Shown: positions 22,867 through 32,167 of the stretch, piece by piece
How the letters are laid out: the number at the start of each line of letters is the position of its first letter
Position numbering within the stretch: the stretch's first letter is position 1
DNA from: Staphylococcus simiae
GTDB lineage: Bacteria; Bacillota; Bacilli; Staphylococcales; Staphylococcaceae
Direction of reading: 5' to 3'
DNA: 60,495 bases
Assembly (NCBI RefSeq): GCF_002902085.1
Contig: NZ_PPQR01000078.1
Location: 1-60,495, forward strand
The notes under the pieces: model-generated
Database searches by the model: none
The model's input: the letters and a program-made list of their open reading frames with translations, nothing else
What the model was told of the DNA's origin: nothing
Translations under genes and position numbers: made by a program

Positions 22867-23275
22867 GCCCAACTTGCATTGTTTGTAGAAACTGTAAGTA
22901 CAGTTTCTCTGTGTTGGGTCCCTTGCCCAACTATGCCCGTCTGGCACATTTAGAACTAGTTAGATTTACAATCTTTACTAGTTCTTGCCCAACTTGCACA
23001 TCATTGTAAAAATTCTTTGCTCAGAATTTTTCTGTGTTGGGTCCCTATGCAGTTGCACTAATAGTGTCAACTGTAATCCTTTATAAAATTTTTCTATGAC
23101 GGGTCCCTGCATGGCATGAAAAAACTGGATATCCAGTTTTTCTATGTTGGGTCCCTTGCCCAACCTTGCCCGTCTGGCACATTAAAGTAAAAATTTTAGT
23201 TATAAAATTTTTCTATGACGGGTCCCTGCATTGTCCGTAGAATTTCTTGGTGAAATTCTCTATGTTGGGTCCCTT
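22867..23275 (+). repeat. STAR repeat cluster, six modules
   Basis: Six copies of a motif close to the S. aureus STAR consensus (TGTTGGGTCCC or TGACGGGTCCC) end near 22923, 23046, 23107, 23156, 23226 and 23272. Most follow a short hairpin whose loop and arm sequences differ from module to module. No credible gene lies here; an open frame at 22978-23163 is composed of repeats. The 23276-23450 stretch before the gdpS promoter is plain AT-rich sequence. Confidence 0.85.
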
Positions 23276-23453
23276 TATCATATGTTATTTTCATTAATGT
23301 CTTTATCAATATATCACTGTATTTTAATATGCAACTATTTTCATTAATATCGTTTATATATATTTATGTAAACAAATTATTTTTTAATCATAACATTTAA
23401 GTGAACATTTTAACATTAATGTCACTAGATTATGTTATTTTATCTGTTAACTA

Positions 23454-23482
23454 ATGACAAAATGTAAGTTTTCACTTACAAT
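23454..23482 (+). promoter_or_regulatory. gdpS promoter with dyad in the spacer
   Basis: ATGACA (23454-23459), a 17-nt spacer and TACAAT (23477-23482) form a good sigma-A promoter 34 nt before gdpS. A perfect 7-bp dyad TGTAAGT-TTTC-ACTTACA (23463-23480) fills the spacer and enters the -10, a natural place for a repressor or a DNA-distorting activator. Confidence 0.65.
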
Positions 23483-23515
23483 AGCTAGTGGTCAATTAAA
23501 GGAGTCGATTAAGAT

Positions 23516-24586
23516 ATGTTCGAAGCTTTCATTTATAATATATCTGTTATTGTCGCTGGTATATATTTATTTCACAGATTACAGTATTCCGAAAATAAAC
23601 GCATGGTATTCTCAAAAGGATATGTAACTGTTCTCATGACAATTGTTTCATTATTATTATCAGTATACCCTATTCCATATAGAGGTGAATACTTAATACA
23701 TTTAACATTTGTTCCGTTATTATTTTTAGGTCGTTACACTAATATGGTATATACACTATCTGCAACGGTTATTGTATCCATTGTTGAAATTGTTGTCTTT
23801 GACAATTCAATTATGTATGGTGTTACTTTACTTGTTATTGCAGCAGTAACTAGTGCCATTGGACCATTTTTAAAACAAAATGATATTATTGCCTTACTCA
23901 TTCTTAATATTATTACTATAATTATATTATTTGGAATTGCACTTGTCAGTCCTTTATATAGTTTAAATGAAGTGATAATTTTAATTCCAATGTCACTTAT
24001 TATAACTTTAGCTTCTGCAATCACTTTTGTAGACATTTGGCATTTTTTCTCATTAGTCAATCGCTATGAAAATGAAGACAAGTACGATTACTTAACAGGT
24101 TTAGGTAATGTTAAAGAATTTGATCGTCATTTAAATGAAGTATCTCGCAAGGCTGAACAAGACAACCAAAGTATCGCATTATTATTAATTGATATCGACG
24201 GCTTTAAAGATGTTAACGATACATACTCACACAAATCAGGTGATGCAGTATTAAAACAAATGTCACAACTATTAAAAAACTATGTACCAACTCAATTTAA
24301 GATTTTCAGAAATGGTGGCGAAGAATTTTCAGTTGTTATCGCAGGTTATACTTTAGATCAAAGTGTTAGACTTGCTGAAAATATTCGTTCTGGAGTAGAA
24401 AAATCATCATTCCACCTTCCAGATAAAGAAGTCATTAAATTATCAGTATCGATTGGTGTCGGCTATTTAACTGCTGACGATCCAAAATCACAACGTAAAG
24501 TTTTTAAAGATGCTGATGATATGGTACATGTAGCGAAAAATGAAGGACGAAACAAAGTAATGTTTAATCCAATCATTCAACTGTAA
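23516..24586 (+). CDS. gdpS: membrane GGDEF protein GdpS
   Basis: A 356-residue protein with six or so N-terminal transmembrane helices (5TMR-LYT type, about residues 1-180) and a C-terminal GGDEF domain (about 190-350) with [27 protein letters not shown] and a GGEEF active-site loop. GGEEF is compatible with diguanylate cyclase activity. In S. aureus GdpS is the only conserved GGDEF protein, and reported effects on biofilm are independent of c-di-GMP. ATG 23516 follows AAGGAG by 9 nt. It is monocistronic, between a repeat cluster and a terminator. Confidence 0.94.
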   Translation: MFEAFIYNISVIVAGIYLFHRLQYSENKRMVFSKGYVTVLMTIVSLLLSVYPIPYRGEYLIHLTFVPLLFLGRYTNMVYTLSATVIVSIVEIVVFDNSIMYGVTLLVIAAVTSAIGPFLKQNDIIALLILNIITIIILFGIALVSPLYSLNEVIILIPMSLIITLASAITFVDIWHFFSLVNRYENEDKYDYLTGLGNVKEFDRHLNEVSRKAEQDNQSIALLLIDIDGFKDVNDTYSHKSGDAVLKQMSQLLKNYVPTQFKIFRNGGEEFSVVIAGYTLDQSVRLAENIRSGVEKSSFHLPDKEVIKLSVSIGVGYLTADDPKSQRKVFKDADDMVHVAKNEGRNKVMFNPIIQL

Positions 24587-24593
24587 ATAACTT

Positions 24594-24665
24594 AACTGCT
24601 AATATAATTTTAGCGCTGTCATGAAATAGCGTTAACTTTTATTAGCAGTTTATTTTTTATTTTTA
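24594..24665 (+). terminator. gdpS terminator
   Basis: An outer stem AACTGCTAAT (24594-24603 with 24641-24650) and an inner near-match AGCGCT/AGCGTT are followed by TATTTTTTATTTTT, just after the gdpS stop. Confidence 0.85.
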
Positions 24666-24769
24666 TCTCTCTCTGTAAATAATACCAACTGTCTATTGAA
24701 AGTTGGCATAACAAGTTGTAAACTTCAATTATTCAAATTTTTAAATTATTTATTGTGGAGGTGACATGT

Positions 24770-25531
24770 ATGCCTGATTCAATCACTATCATTGATGAAA
24801 ATAAAGTGATTGACGTAGTGTTAATAGCTGGAAGGATTTTACTTGAATCTGGTGCTGAAACATACCGTGTTGAAGATACTATGAATAGAATTGCTCATAG
24901 TTATGGGCTTCATAATACATATAGCTTTGTTAGTTCGACTGCAATTATTTTTTCTTTAAATGATAGAACGAATACCCGCCTAATTAGAATACGTGAACGT
25001 ACAACTGACCTTGAAAAAATTGCATTAACTAACAGTTTATCCCGTAAAATTTCAAACCAACAATTAACTATTGATGAAGCTAAATCAGAATTTATCCATT
25101 TACAACATGCATCACTACAATATTCATTTATCATGAACGTTTTTGCCGCTGCTATAGCATGTGGTTTCTTCTTATTTATGTTTGGTGGTGTGGCTTCCGA
25201 CTGCTGGATTGCAGTTATTGCTGGTGGTGCTGCATTTTTAACCTTTAGTTTTGTGCAACGTTATATCCAAATTAAATTTTTCTCAGAATTTGTTGCTGCT
25301 GCAGTTGTTATTTCTATTGCCGCTACATTCACTAAATTAGGTATTGCAACCAATCAAGATATTATTACTATTGCAAGTGTGATGCCTTTAGTACCTGGTA
25401 TTTTAATCACTAACGCCATTCGTGACCTGTTAGCTGGTGAATTATTAGCTGGTATGTCACGTGGTGTTGAAGCAGCACTTACTTCATTCGCTATTGGTGC
25501 TGGTGTAGCGATTGTACTTTTATTATTATAA
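24770..25531 (+). CDS. ThrE-like exporter, large subunit (YjjP/DUF1212)
   Basis: A 253-residue protein with a soluble N-terminal half (LLESGAETYRVEDTM, typical of the ThrE/YjjP family) and about five C-terminal helices containing PLVPGILITN. YjjP/YjjB-type two-gene systems export small acids or amino acids; E. coli YjjPB is reported to export succinate. The substrate here is unknown. ATG 24770 lies 7 nt after GGAGG; a GTG at 24755 lies inside that site and is not the start. The second subunit follows after 17 nt. Confidence 0.87.
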   Translation: MPDSITIIDENKVIDVVLIAGRILLESGAETYRVEDTMNRIAHSYGLHNTYSFVSSTAIIFSLNDRTNTRLIRIRERTTDLEKIALTNSLSRKISNQQLTIDEAKSEFIHLQHASLQYSFIMNVFAAAIACGFFLFMFGGVASDCWIAVIAGGAAFLTFSFVQRYIQIKFFSEFVAAAVVISIAATFTKLGIATNQDIITIASVMPLVPGILITNAIRDLLAGELLAGMSRGVEAALTSFAIGAGVAIVLLLL

Positions 25532-25548
25532 GAAAGGACTGTTAAATT

Positions 25549-26043
25549 ATGCTATTTTATTTATTCCATTTTACAATCAGCTTTATTTCAACAGTGCTTT
25601 TTTCGATTATTTTTAATGCACCAAAGCGCTTGTTACCGGCTTGTGGATTTGTTGGAGCTGTAGCTTGGACGATCTATCAGTTTACCGTTGATTTAGACTT
25701 AGGAAAAGTTGGCGCCTCCTTTTTAGGAAGTTTGATACTTGGTTTAATGAGTCATACAATGAGTCGCAGATATAAACGCCCAGTAATTATTTTTATTGTA
25801 CCCGGTATTATACCGTTAGTACCTGGTGGTTTAGCTTATCAGGCTACAAGATACCTTGTATCGAATAGTTACACAGATGCTATTAATACATTTTTAGAAG
25901 TAACATTAATTTCTGGAGCTATTGCCTTCGGTATATTAGTTTCGGAAATTCTATACTATCTATACACTCGTATTAAACATTTATATGGTAAAATCAAAGG
26001 TAAAACTTACAAAAAGTCTTATAACATGAATAATAGAGTTTAA
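25549..26043 (+). CDS. ThrE-like exporter, small subunit (YjjB/DUF3815)
   Basis: A 164-residue protein with four or five transmembrane helices and the motif [13 protein letters not shown], which mirrors the large subunit's PLVPGI loop; both halves likely come from one ThrE ancestor. Basic C-terminal tail ([10 protein letters not shown]). ATG 25549 follows AAAGGAC. It is cotranscribed with the large subunit and probably with pepT, 11 nt downstream. Confidence 0.85.
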   Translation: MLFYLFHFTISFISTVLFSIIFNAPKRLLPACGFVGAVAWTIYQFTVDLDLGKVGASFLGSLILGLMSHTMSRRYKRPVIIFIVPGIIPLVPGGLAYQATRYLVSNSYTDAINTFLEVTLISGAIAFGILVSEILYYLYTRIKHLYGKIKGKTYKKSYNMNNRV

Positions 26044-26054
26044 GGGGACCTGAA

Positions 26055-27293
26055 ATGATGAAAGCACAATTGATTGATAGATTAACTAGATATGTCAAAA
26101 TTGATACACAATCTGATCCAACGTCATCAGCAACACCATCAACTAACAAACAATGGGATTTATTGAATTTATTAGCTCAAGAGTTAGAACAAATGGATGT
26201 TGCTACTGATATCGATGATAACGGCTATTTATTTGCAACACTTGAAAGTAATATTGATTATGATGTTCCTACTGTAGGATTCTTAGCTCATGTCGATACG
26301 TCACCTGATTTTAATGCAACCAATGTTAATCCACAACTCATTGAAAGTTATGATGGCGAAGCTATTAAATTAGGTGACACTAGCCGTGTATTAGACCCTG
26401 CAGTTTTTCCTGAATTATCAAATTTAAAGGATCATACATTAATGATTACTGATGGTACATCTTTACTTGGAGCTGATGATAAAGCTGGTGTTGTTGAAAT
26501 TATGGAAGCTATTCAATACTTATTAGAACATCCTGAAATCAAACACGGAAAGATTCGTATAGGTTTTACACCAGATGAAGAAATTGGACGTGGCCCTCAC
26601 AAATTCGATGTTAAACGTTTCAATGCCGATTTCGCCTATACCATGGATGGTAGTCATTTTGGTGAATTACAATATGAAAGTTTTAATGCTGCCGAAGCTA
26701 CTATTACATGTCATGGCGTAAATGTTCATCCAGGCTCTGCCAAGAATGCTATGGTCAATGCTATTAAATTAGGAGAACAGTTTGATAGTTTATTGCCAGA
26801 TGCAGAAGTGCCTGAACGTACTGATGGCTACGAAGGATTCTATCATTTAATGAATTTTTCAGGTAATGTTGAAAAAGCTACATTACAATATATCATTCGT
26901 GATCATGATAAGAAACAATTTGATTTACGTAAAAAGCGCATGTTAGAAATTAGAGATGATATTAATGCCCATTTTGAAAATTATCCTGTTAAAGTAGATA
27001 TACACGATCAATACTACAATATGGCTGAAAAAATTGTGCCGTTGCAGCATATTATCGATATTCCAAAACGTGTCTTTGCTAAATTAGACATTACACCTAA
27101 TACTGAGCCAATACGTGGTGGAACAGATGGTTCTCAATTATCGTATATGGGCTTACCTACACCAAATATTTTTACTGGTTGTGGCAATTTCCATGGTCCA
27201 TATGAATACGCATCAATTGACGTTATGGAAAAAGCTGTTCAAGTAATCGTTGGTATTGTTGAAGAAGTTGCAAATAACAATAATGACAACTAA
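26055..27293 (+). CDS. pepT: peptidase T (tripeptide aminopeptidase)
   Basis: Cytosolic M20 zinc enzyme that removes the N-terminal residue of tripeptides. The 412-residue protein shows the metal-site motifs HVDTSPD, GADDKAG with the shared Asp, DEEIGRG with the catalytic Glu, TMDGS, and the final His in [10 protein letters not shown]. Length is normal. Two adjacent ATG codons follow AAGGGG; I use the first (26055). Its place after an exporter pair suggests, without proof, a joint role in peptide or amino acid turnover. Confidence 0.94.
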   Translation: MMKAQLIDRLTRYVKIDTQSDPTSSATPSTNKQWDLLNLLAQELEQMDVATDIDDNGYLFATLESNIDYDVPTVGFLAHVDTSPDFNATNVNPQLIESYDGEAIKLGDTSRVLDPAVFPELSNLKDHTLMITDGTSLLGADDKAGVVEIMEAIQYLLEHPEIKHGKIRIGFTPDEEIGRGPHKFDVKRFNADFAYTMDGSHFGELQYESFNAAEATITCHGVNVHPGSAKNAMVNAIKLGEQFDSLLPDAEVPERTDGYEGFYHLMNFSGNVEKATLQYIIRDHDKKQFDLRKKRMLEIRDDINAHFENYPVKVDIHDQYYNMAEKIVPLQHIIDIPKRVFAKLDITPNTEPIRGGTDGSQLSYMGLPTPNIFTGCGNFHGPYEYASIDVMEKAVQVIVGIVEEVANNNNDN

Positions 27294-27318
27294 TACCAAA
27301 TCATACTAAGATAGGTTA

Positions 27319-27384
27319 TCTATTTTTTAGGCCTGATAAAAAAAATGAATAATTATATATCAGTCCAATTTGGGAGAGAACCCT
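27319..27384 (+). repeat. empty STAR-type element (two borders joined)
   Basis: The left border (TCTATTTTTTAGGCCTGATAA to about 27355) runs directly into the right border (ATATCAGTCCAATTTGGGAG and GAGAACCCT to 27384). The same borders enclose STAR modules at 44996-45487 and 36651-36942. Here nothing is between them. Confidence 0.65.
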
Positions 27385-27392
27385 AAAATAAA

Positions 27393-27458
27393 AGCCGTTC
27401 ATAGAAGTTATAGTTGAAACAACAGTGTTTCAGTTACCTCTATGTACGGCTATTTTTA
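27393..27458. terminator. terminator after pepT
   Basis: A long interrupted stem (AGCCGT, CATAGA and TTGAAAC pairing with GTTTCA, CTATG and ACGGCT) is followed on the plus strand by ATTTTTA. Its left edge is A-rich, so it may work in both directions. Confidence 0.75.
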
Positions 27459-27471
27459 CGTTTTCAGTTTG

Positions 27472-27602
27472 CGACAAAAAGATTCTATAATAAATTTTTA
27501 GCGATTAGCAGTAACTATCTGTATTATAAAATGTTGATAAATTAACTTTTTATAATACTAGTCAGTCTTGCCAAAATAGTGGGGCTCATCTGGGACCGTC
27601 AT
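27472..27602 (-). repeat. large-hairpin repeat, copy 1
   Basis: On the minus strand GGCAAGACTGACTAG (plus 27558-27572) is followed by a hairpin with TATTATAAAA arms and then by AGTTACTGCTAATCG. Three other copies lie at about 47205, 55583 and 60285. It fills most of the interval before the glycerate kinase gene. Confidence 0.7.
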
Positions 27603-27658
27603 CAAAAATCCACATCTAACTTTTACATAATTGAGCAAAACGACAATCGTTGAATATA

Positions 27659-28783
27659 TTATTTTGTGGTATCAAACGGTGTTTTCAATAATTTTAAAGC
27701 TTGAACGGTATAATGTCTGATTTGAATACCCATTTTAAAATCTGTATAGCTATCAGGCATATCAATAAAGGTATTGAACATTGCTGTTACACCTTGGGAT
27801 TCAAATAAATCAAATTTTTCAGGCGTCGCACAAATTGCGATAGATACTTTATGATACTTCTGACATAGTTCTGCTATTCTTAATGTTGTTGTTTCTAACA
27901 GATGATCTTTTTCATTTAACCCTTCACCAAAGATAATTAAATCTGCTTGTTCTACTAAATGATCAAGATGCGTTAATTGATCAACAAGTTCGTGACTTGT
28001 TAATATTTCAGCTTGATACAGTCCACTTAGAACAGCAGCAATACCGCCTCCAGCACCCCCACGTTCAACTGGACCTATTGCTAATCTCAATTCACTTTTG
28101 AATAATTCACTGAAATACCACACTAAATTATCTATTTCTGCCGCTTCATTATGACTTAAATGATGACTTTTGTACGTTTGCATGATTTCACTATTCTTAC
28201 CATACATTTTACTAGAGAAATCTGACATCAATTGAATACGAGCAGATGCTAATTTAGGGTGAATATTGGTCATATCAATTCGTCTAATATATTTAATACT
28301 ACTTACGCCTTGGGATACATCAACGACACGTGCCTCATCATCATAAAATGTTGCACCTAATGCTTGTAACATCCCGGCACCAGCATCAAAGCTATCTATA
28401 CCACCTAAAGAAATAACTATATGTTGTGCATCATTATCTAAAGCATGTTTAATCATCTCACCTAAACCATAACTTGAACGTTGCTCAATTGGTTTGTGAC
28501 CTTTTAAAAACAAGTTACCTTCAATGACCGTCATGCCTGAATCAGTTTGACCATAGACGCCTTCTACTGAATTCATATCTGCATCATGTACCGGTATACG
28601 GTATCTTTCTCCTGATTGCCATAAAAAGACAGAATCTAATAGTTCATGTCTTCCATTAAATAATGGAACTTGTACAACATCTGCAGTATCTATTTGACTT
28701 GCAACTGCTTCTTCAACATATCTATTTGCTTGGTAACTGGAAATAATTCCATTAAATTCATCCATTGCTACTAATACTTTCAT
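27659..28783 (-). CDS. glycerate kinase family protein
   Basis: A 374-residue type I glycerate kinase (GckA/GlxK family) that would phosphorylate D-glycerate with ATP. Family traits: N-terminal MKVLVAMDEFNG with the substrate loop, HIVISLGGIDSFDAGAGMLQALG and the Gly-rich VERGGAGGGIAAVL segment, then a Rossmann-like half with IFGEGLNEKD. The ATG at 28783 has GGTGG 9 nt upstream; the in-frame GTG at 28795 is inside that site. It is a single gene, and I see no glyoxylate-pathway genes beside it. Confidence 0.85.
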   Translation of the reverse strand: MKVLVAMDEFNGIISSYQANRYVEEAVASQIDTADVVQVPLFNGRHELLDSVFLWQSGERYRIPVHDADMNSVEGVYGQTDSGMTVIEGNLFLKGHKPIEQRSSYGLGEMIKHALDNDAQHIVISLGGIDSFDAGAGMLQALGATFYDDEARVVDVSQGVSSIKYIRRIDMTNIHPKLASARIQLMSDFSSKMYGKNSEIMQTYKSHHLSHNEAAEIDNLVWYFSELFKSELRLAIGPVERGGAGGGIAAVLSGLYQAEILTSHELVDQLTHLDHLVEQADLIIFGEGLNEKDHLLETTTLRIAELCQKYHKVSIAICATPEKFDLFESQGVTAMFNTFIDMPDSYTDFKMGIQIRHYTVQALKLLKTPFDTTK

Positions 28784-29003
28784 TAATATAACCACCTTTT
28801 TTACTTTTTGTGATTTGTTGTATATTAAACGTTCTCTTTTTAACTAATTACTACAATGAGAATTTTCAACTTATATAATAAAGATTATTTTGATATTTGA
28901 TTAATCTATCATTTAGTATCATTCATATGTTAATTTCAAATACATGTTAACATTATACAGATTTTTAGGATATTTTTCATATTTAAAAGCTAACTCAATC
29001 AAT
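28784..29003. other. AT-rich gap upstream of glycerate kinase
   Basis: About 220 bp with no gene, repeat family member or clear regulatory box; it presumably contains the glycerate kinase promoter. It is followed by the terminator of the ytxJ gene. Confidence 0.4.
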
Positions 29004-29041
29004 TAAGAAAAGCCTGAGACAACATATTGACCCAGGCTCTA
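29004..29041 (-). terminator. terminator downstream of ytxJ
   Basis: Stem AGCCTGAGACAA/TTGACCCAGGCT (29011-29038, two imperfect pairs) is followed on the minus strand by TTTTCTT, about 75 nt past the ytxJ stop. Confidence 0.75.
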
Positions 29042-29117
29042 CTTGTATGAATAACATGATTAGTTATCATTATAATTTATATTACTATACTAGATGACTT
29101 CATCATTATGCTTATAG

Positions 29118-29438
29118 TTATTCTTCTGCTTGCGCTAATGACGAAACATTTATATCGCTATGGTCTCTATTCCAAACCATTTCACCATCAACAAAATAAA
29201 ATGCTTGTGGTGATTCATGTTTAACATTTGTTTTGTCCGCAATATAATCCGATAATTCTCGTTCCTGTTGTACGATTAAGTAATATCCATCCATATCTCG
29301 TTCATATAAAAATTTGTTAAATTGATCATATGCATTAGCTGAAATAGGACATGTATCACTATGTTTTAAAACAAATACATATTTATTTTCTGTTATTACT
29401 TGTTCAAATTGATCGATCGAACTTAGCTTTATAGCCAC
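29118..29438 (-). CDS. ytxJ: bacilliredoxin YtxJ (BrxC)
   Basis: A 106-residue thioredoxin-fold protein of the YtxJ/BrxC family, with the single-cysteine motif HSDTCPIS near residue 30. Such proteins remove bacillithiol from oxidised protein thiols in bacillithiol-making Firmicutes, a job related to the trxB pathway. I choose the GTG at 29438 because GAGGTG lies 6 nt upstream; the in-frame GTG at 29447 is part of that ribosome-binding site. Single gene with its own terminator. Confidence 0.85.
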   Translation of the reverse strand: MAIKLSSIDQFEQVITENKYVFVLKHSDTCPISANAYDQFNKFLYERDMDGYYLIVQQERELSDYIADKTNVKHESPQAFYFVDGEMVWNRDHSDINVSSLAQAEE

Positions 29439-29588
29439 CCTTTTCACCTCAATAAATAATTATCACATTTAAATAACGACTCGCGTGACATCACATTTGT
29501 TTTCAATCTCAATGTTTACCATTATACACATTGTAAGATGTCATGTTAACAGTTAATGTAAAATTTTTAAATTTGAAAACTATTTCTA

Positions 29589-30467
29589 TTATTGTTCTTT
29601 TACTTTTTCTAATCTTTTTTCAAAAACTTTATCATCCTTAATTATATCTTTACCCTCTTTTGGTAGCTTATCTACATCAATCTCAGATAATTTATTACTA
29701 ACTTTGATAGTTTCAAAACGTGTATTATAGTAATTTTGCAAACTATAATACATTTCAATAGCATTTTTTCTAGCATTATTAACATTTTTATCACTAATAT
29801 TAGTTTGGTTAATATCAGCAATTTGCTTATCAATAAGTGGGATAATATCATCTTTAATAACTTCTTTTGCTTTATTGTCATCGACGTCTTTTAACTTTTT
29901 ACTTGCTACTTTTTTTAGTGCTTCATTATTTTTTTCTATTTTACTAGTTAATGTATTAGCTTCACCTTTATCTGAAGCTTTGTTGATTTCACTTTCGACT
30001 TTATATCTATTATTTTCAAATTGCTTTGTGTAATCTAGAATGTCTTCATTATATTTAATCGATTGATTACACAAATCAACAAATGATTTTAATTGATCAA
30101 TATCTTGCTTTTTACTTCTAAAAATTGTCAAATAATCTTTTTTTAACGATCTAGTCTTAGCTGTTTTACCAGATAATTGTTCCACAGCTTTATCATATTG
30201 TTTAAACTTAGACATCAACTGTTGATTAATTTTTTGTTGTAGTGCTTTAAATTCTTTACTATTTTTATCAGTTGTATCTGTTTTACTTAGTTGATCTAAA
30301 TTTTTTAAATGTATGTTATCTATTTCTTGACGTAATTCTTTATCTTTTTGTTTAACTTTTGTATATTGATTATCAAATTTTGCAATGTCTTGTTGTTCTT
30401 TATTACTACAAGCATTAGCAGTAACTATAATCATCAATAAACAAAGTGGTATAAGAAATTTTTTCAT
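29589..30467 (-). CDS. YkyA-family lipoprotein
   Basis: A 292-residue lipoprotein: short basic N-terminus, hydrophobic helix and an ANAC lipobox with the modified Cys at residue 20. The mature protein is Lys/Asp/Asn-rich and almost wholly alpha-helical, with coiled-coil spacing, matching YkyA/PF10368 (putative cell-wall-binding lipoproteins). Function unknown; a surface spacer or wall-associated role is plausible. The ATG at 30467 follows AGGAGTG; upstream in-frame codons to 30503 lack such a site and would precede the signal peptide. Lgt in this window would process it. Confidence 0.85.
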   Translation of the reverse strand: MKKFLIPLCLLMIIVTANACSNKEQQDIAKFDNQYTKVKQKDKELRQEIDNIHLKNLDQLSKTDTTDKNSKEFKALQQKINQQLMSKFKQYDKAVEQLSGKTAKTRSLKKDYLTIFRSKKQDIDQLKSFVDLCNQSIKYNEDILDYTKQFENNRYKVESEINKASDKGEANTLTSKIEKNNEALKKVASKKLKDVDDNKAKEVIKDDIIPLIDKQIADINQTNISDKNVNNARKNAIEMYYSLQNYYNTRFETIKVSNKLSEIDVDKLPKEGKDIIKDDKVFEKRLEKVKEQ

Positions 30468-30586
30468 AGATGCACTCCTAACAGATTCATTATACAAAAA
30501 CATGTTTATTATGAAAATAAATTATGGTATAGTATGTCAGACTTTTACGTGTAATACGCTTAGTTTAGATACTAAAGGAGAATATC

Positions 30587-31111
30587 ATGTATTCAAATAT
30601 ACAACCATTCATAACAACTCAATTAAATACGAATTATAATCACCAATATAACTTAATTAAATCAACTTTATTAAATTTATTAGATAGTCCTGTTAAATAT
30701 ACTAAACATATAGGTGGTACACGACACTTCAACTATGCTACTGAACCTATTTTAGATATTTTAGTAGGTGTGAATAATTTACACGATATTACTGCGCTTG
30801 ATGAAAAACGTCTCAATTATGTTGGTTTTTATCGACTACATCATGCATATCATAAAAAAGTAGTTATGGCTAAATTTAATAATTTGAAAGATTTAAAGCA
30901 ACAAGTTCGTTTACATATTGTCCAAATTGATTCACCTAAATTTCAAGCGTACTTAGACATCGATGATTTATTAGCTACAAATAATGCTATTGCTAAGGAA
31001 TTCGATGCTAAAAAACAACAGATATTAAATTATACAACGAGCATAAGACAATATGAACAACAAAAACAACAATACTTCGACCAATTGTATAAGAAAATTC
31101 TAACAAACTAA
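30587..31111 (+). CDS. GrpB family protein (nucleotidyltransferase-like fold)
   Basis: A 174-residue cytosolic protein. The segment KHIGGTRHFNYATEPILDILVGVNNL matches the GrpB/UPF0157 signature, which usually reads VGST-x-PGL-x-KPIIDI; here the Pro-Gly-Leu part is altered, so the active site may be changed. The C-terminal 50 residues are a Gln-rich coiled coil. The family is predicted to be nucleotidyltransferase-related, and its substrate is unknown. ATG 30587 follows AAAGGAG. It is divergent from the YkyA lipoprotein gene. Confidence 0.7.
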   Translation: MYSNIQPFITTQLNTNYNHQYNLIKSTLLNLLDSPVKYTKHIGGTRHFNYATEPILDILVGVNNLHDITALDEKRLNYVGFYRLHHAYHKKVVMAKFNNLKDLKQQVRLHIVQIDSPKFQAYLDIDDLLATNNAIAKEFDAKKQQILNYTTSIRQYEQQKQQYFDQLYKKILTN

Positions 31112-31175
31112 AACAATAGACATTATTAATTATTATCACAAGATATTTTCAATTTTCGCAAATGATTTTTAAAAT

Positions 31176-31184
31176 TGGTATAAT
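31176..31184 (+). promoter_or_regulatory. murB extended -10 promoter
   Basis: TGG-TATAAT is a perfect extended -10, 28 nt before the murB start. There is no good -35, as is common for extended -10 promoters. Confidence 0.6.
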
Positions 31185-31212
31185 ATAGATGACATAAAAG
31201 ACAGGAGAAAGG

Positions 31213-32148
31213 ATGTACTTAAAAGTGATAAATGAAGACATCTATCAAGATTTACTACAACTCATTCCGAGTGACAAAATTAAAATTGACGAACCTTTAA
31301 AACGTTATACTTACACTAAAACTGGTGGTAAGGCAGATTTTTATATCATACCTACTAAAAACCAAGAAGTTCAAGCCATCGTTAAATATGCCTATGAACA
31401 TCAAATTCCTGTTACTTATTTAGGTAATGGTTCAAATATTATCATCCGTGAGGGTGGCATCCGAGGCATTGTTATTAGTTTGTTGGCGCTTAATTATATC
31501 GATGTTTCAGATGATGCAATTATTGCTGGTAGCGGCGCTGCTATTATCGATGTCTCCCGAGTTGCACGAGATTACGCCTTAACTGGTTTAGAATTCGCAT
31601 GTGGTATACCTGGTTCTATTGGTGGAGCAGTTTATATGAATGCTGGCGCGTATGGTGGAGAAGTTAAAGATTGTATCGATTACGCCTTATGTGTTAATGA
31701 TCAAGGAGAGTTAATTAAGTTAACAACAAACGAACTCGAATTAGATTATCGTAATAGTATTATTCAACAACAACATTTAGTTGTATTAGAAGCGGCCTTT
31801 ACTTTAGCACCTGGAAATATTAATGATATCCAAGAAACTATGGATGATTTAACTGAACGCCGTGAATCAAAGCAACCATTAGAATATCCCTCTTGTGGTA
31901 GTGTCTTCCAACGTCCTCCAGGCCACTTCGCTGGTAAATTAATTCAAGATGCCAAATTACAAGGACATCGAATTGGTGGTGTTGAAGTATCAACAAAACA
32001 TGCTGGTTTTATGGTCAATGTCGACAATGGAACAGCAACAGATTATGAAGATTTAATTCATTATGTGCAGAAAGTTGTTAAAGAAAAATTTGATGTTGAG
32101 CTAAATAGAGAAGTACGTATTATTGGTGAACATCCTAAAACTGATTAA
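31213..32148 (+). CDS. murB: UDP-N-acetylenolpyruvoylglucosamine reductase
   Basis: Flavoenzyme that reduces UDP-GlcNAc-enolpyruvate to UDP-MurNAc, the second step of peptidoglycan precursor synthesis. The 311-residue type II MurB has the FAD motifs [19 protein letters not shown] and [19 protein letters not shown], and the proton-donor Ser in [11 protein letters not shown]. The ATG at 31213 is 5 nt after AGGAG; the shorter S. aureus annotation begins at the in-frame GTG four codons later, so the true N-terminus is open. A CHY zinc-finger gene follows 19 nt downstream. Confidence 0.96.
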   Translation: MYLKVINEDIYQDLLQLIPSDKIKIDEPLKRYTYTKTGGKADFYIIPTKNQEVQAIVKYAYEHQIPVTYLGNGSNIIIREGGIRGIVISLLALNYIDVSDDAIIAGSGAAIIDVSRVARDYALTGLEFACGIPGSIGGAVYMNAGAYGGEVKDCIDYALCVNDQGELIKLTTNELELDYRNSIIQQQHLVVLEAAFTLAPGNINDIQETMDDLTERRESKQPLEYPSCGSVFQRPPGHFAGKLIQDAKLQGHRIGGVEVSTKHAGFMVNVDNGTATDYEDLIHYVQKVVKEKFDVELNREVRIIGEHPKTD

Positions 32149-32167
32149 TGGTTGGAGGTATGTAAAT

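Noticed and set aside
22978..23163. 61-codon open frame on the minus strand in the STAR cluster
   Set aside because: It is made of repeat modules and hairpins, has no ribosome-binding site and resembles no protein.
22639..23275. CRISPR array
   Set aside because: Units are adjacent or irregularly spaced with no unique spacers and no cas genes; they are tandem and STAR repeats.
23463..23480. GlnR/TnrA site in the gdpS promoter
   Set aside because: The spacing between half-sites is 8, not 7, so the match to TGTNA-N7-TNACA fails.
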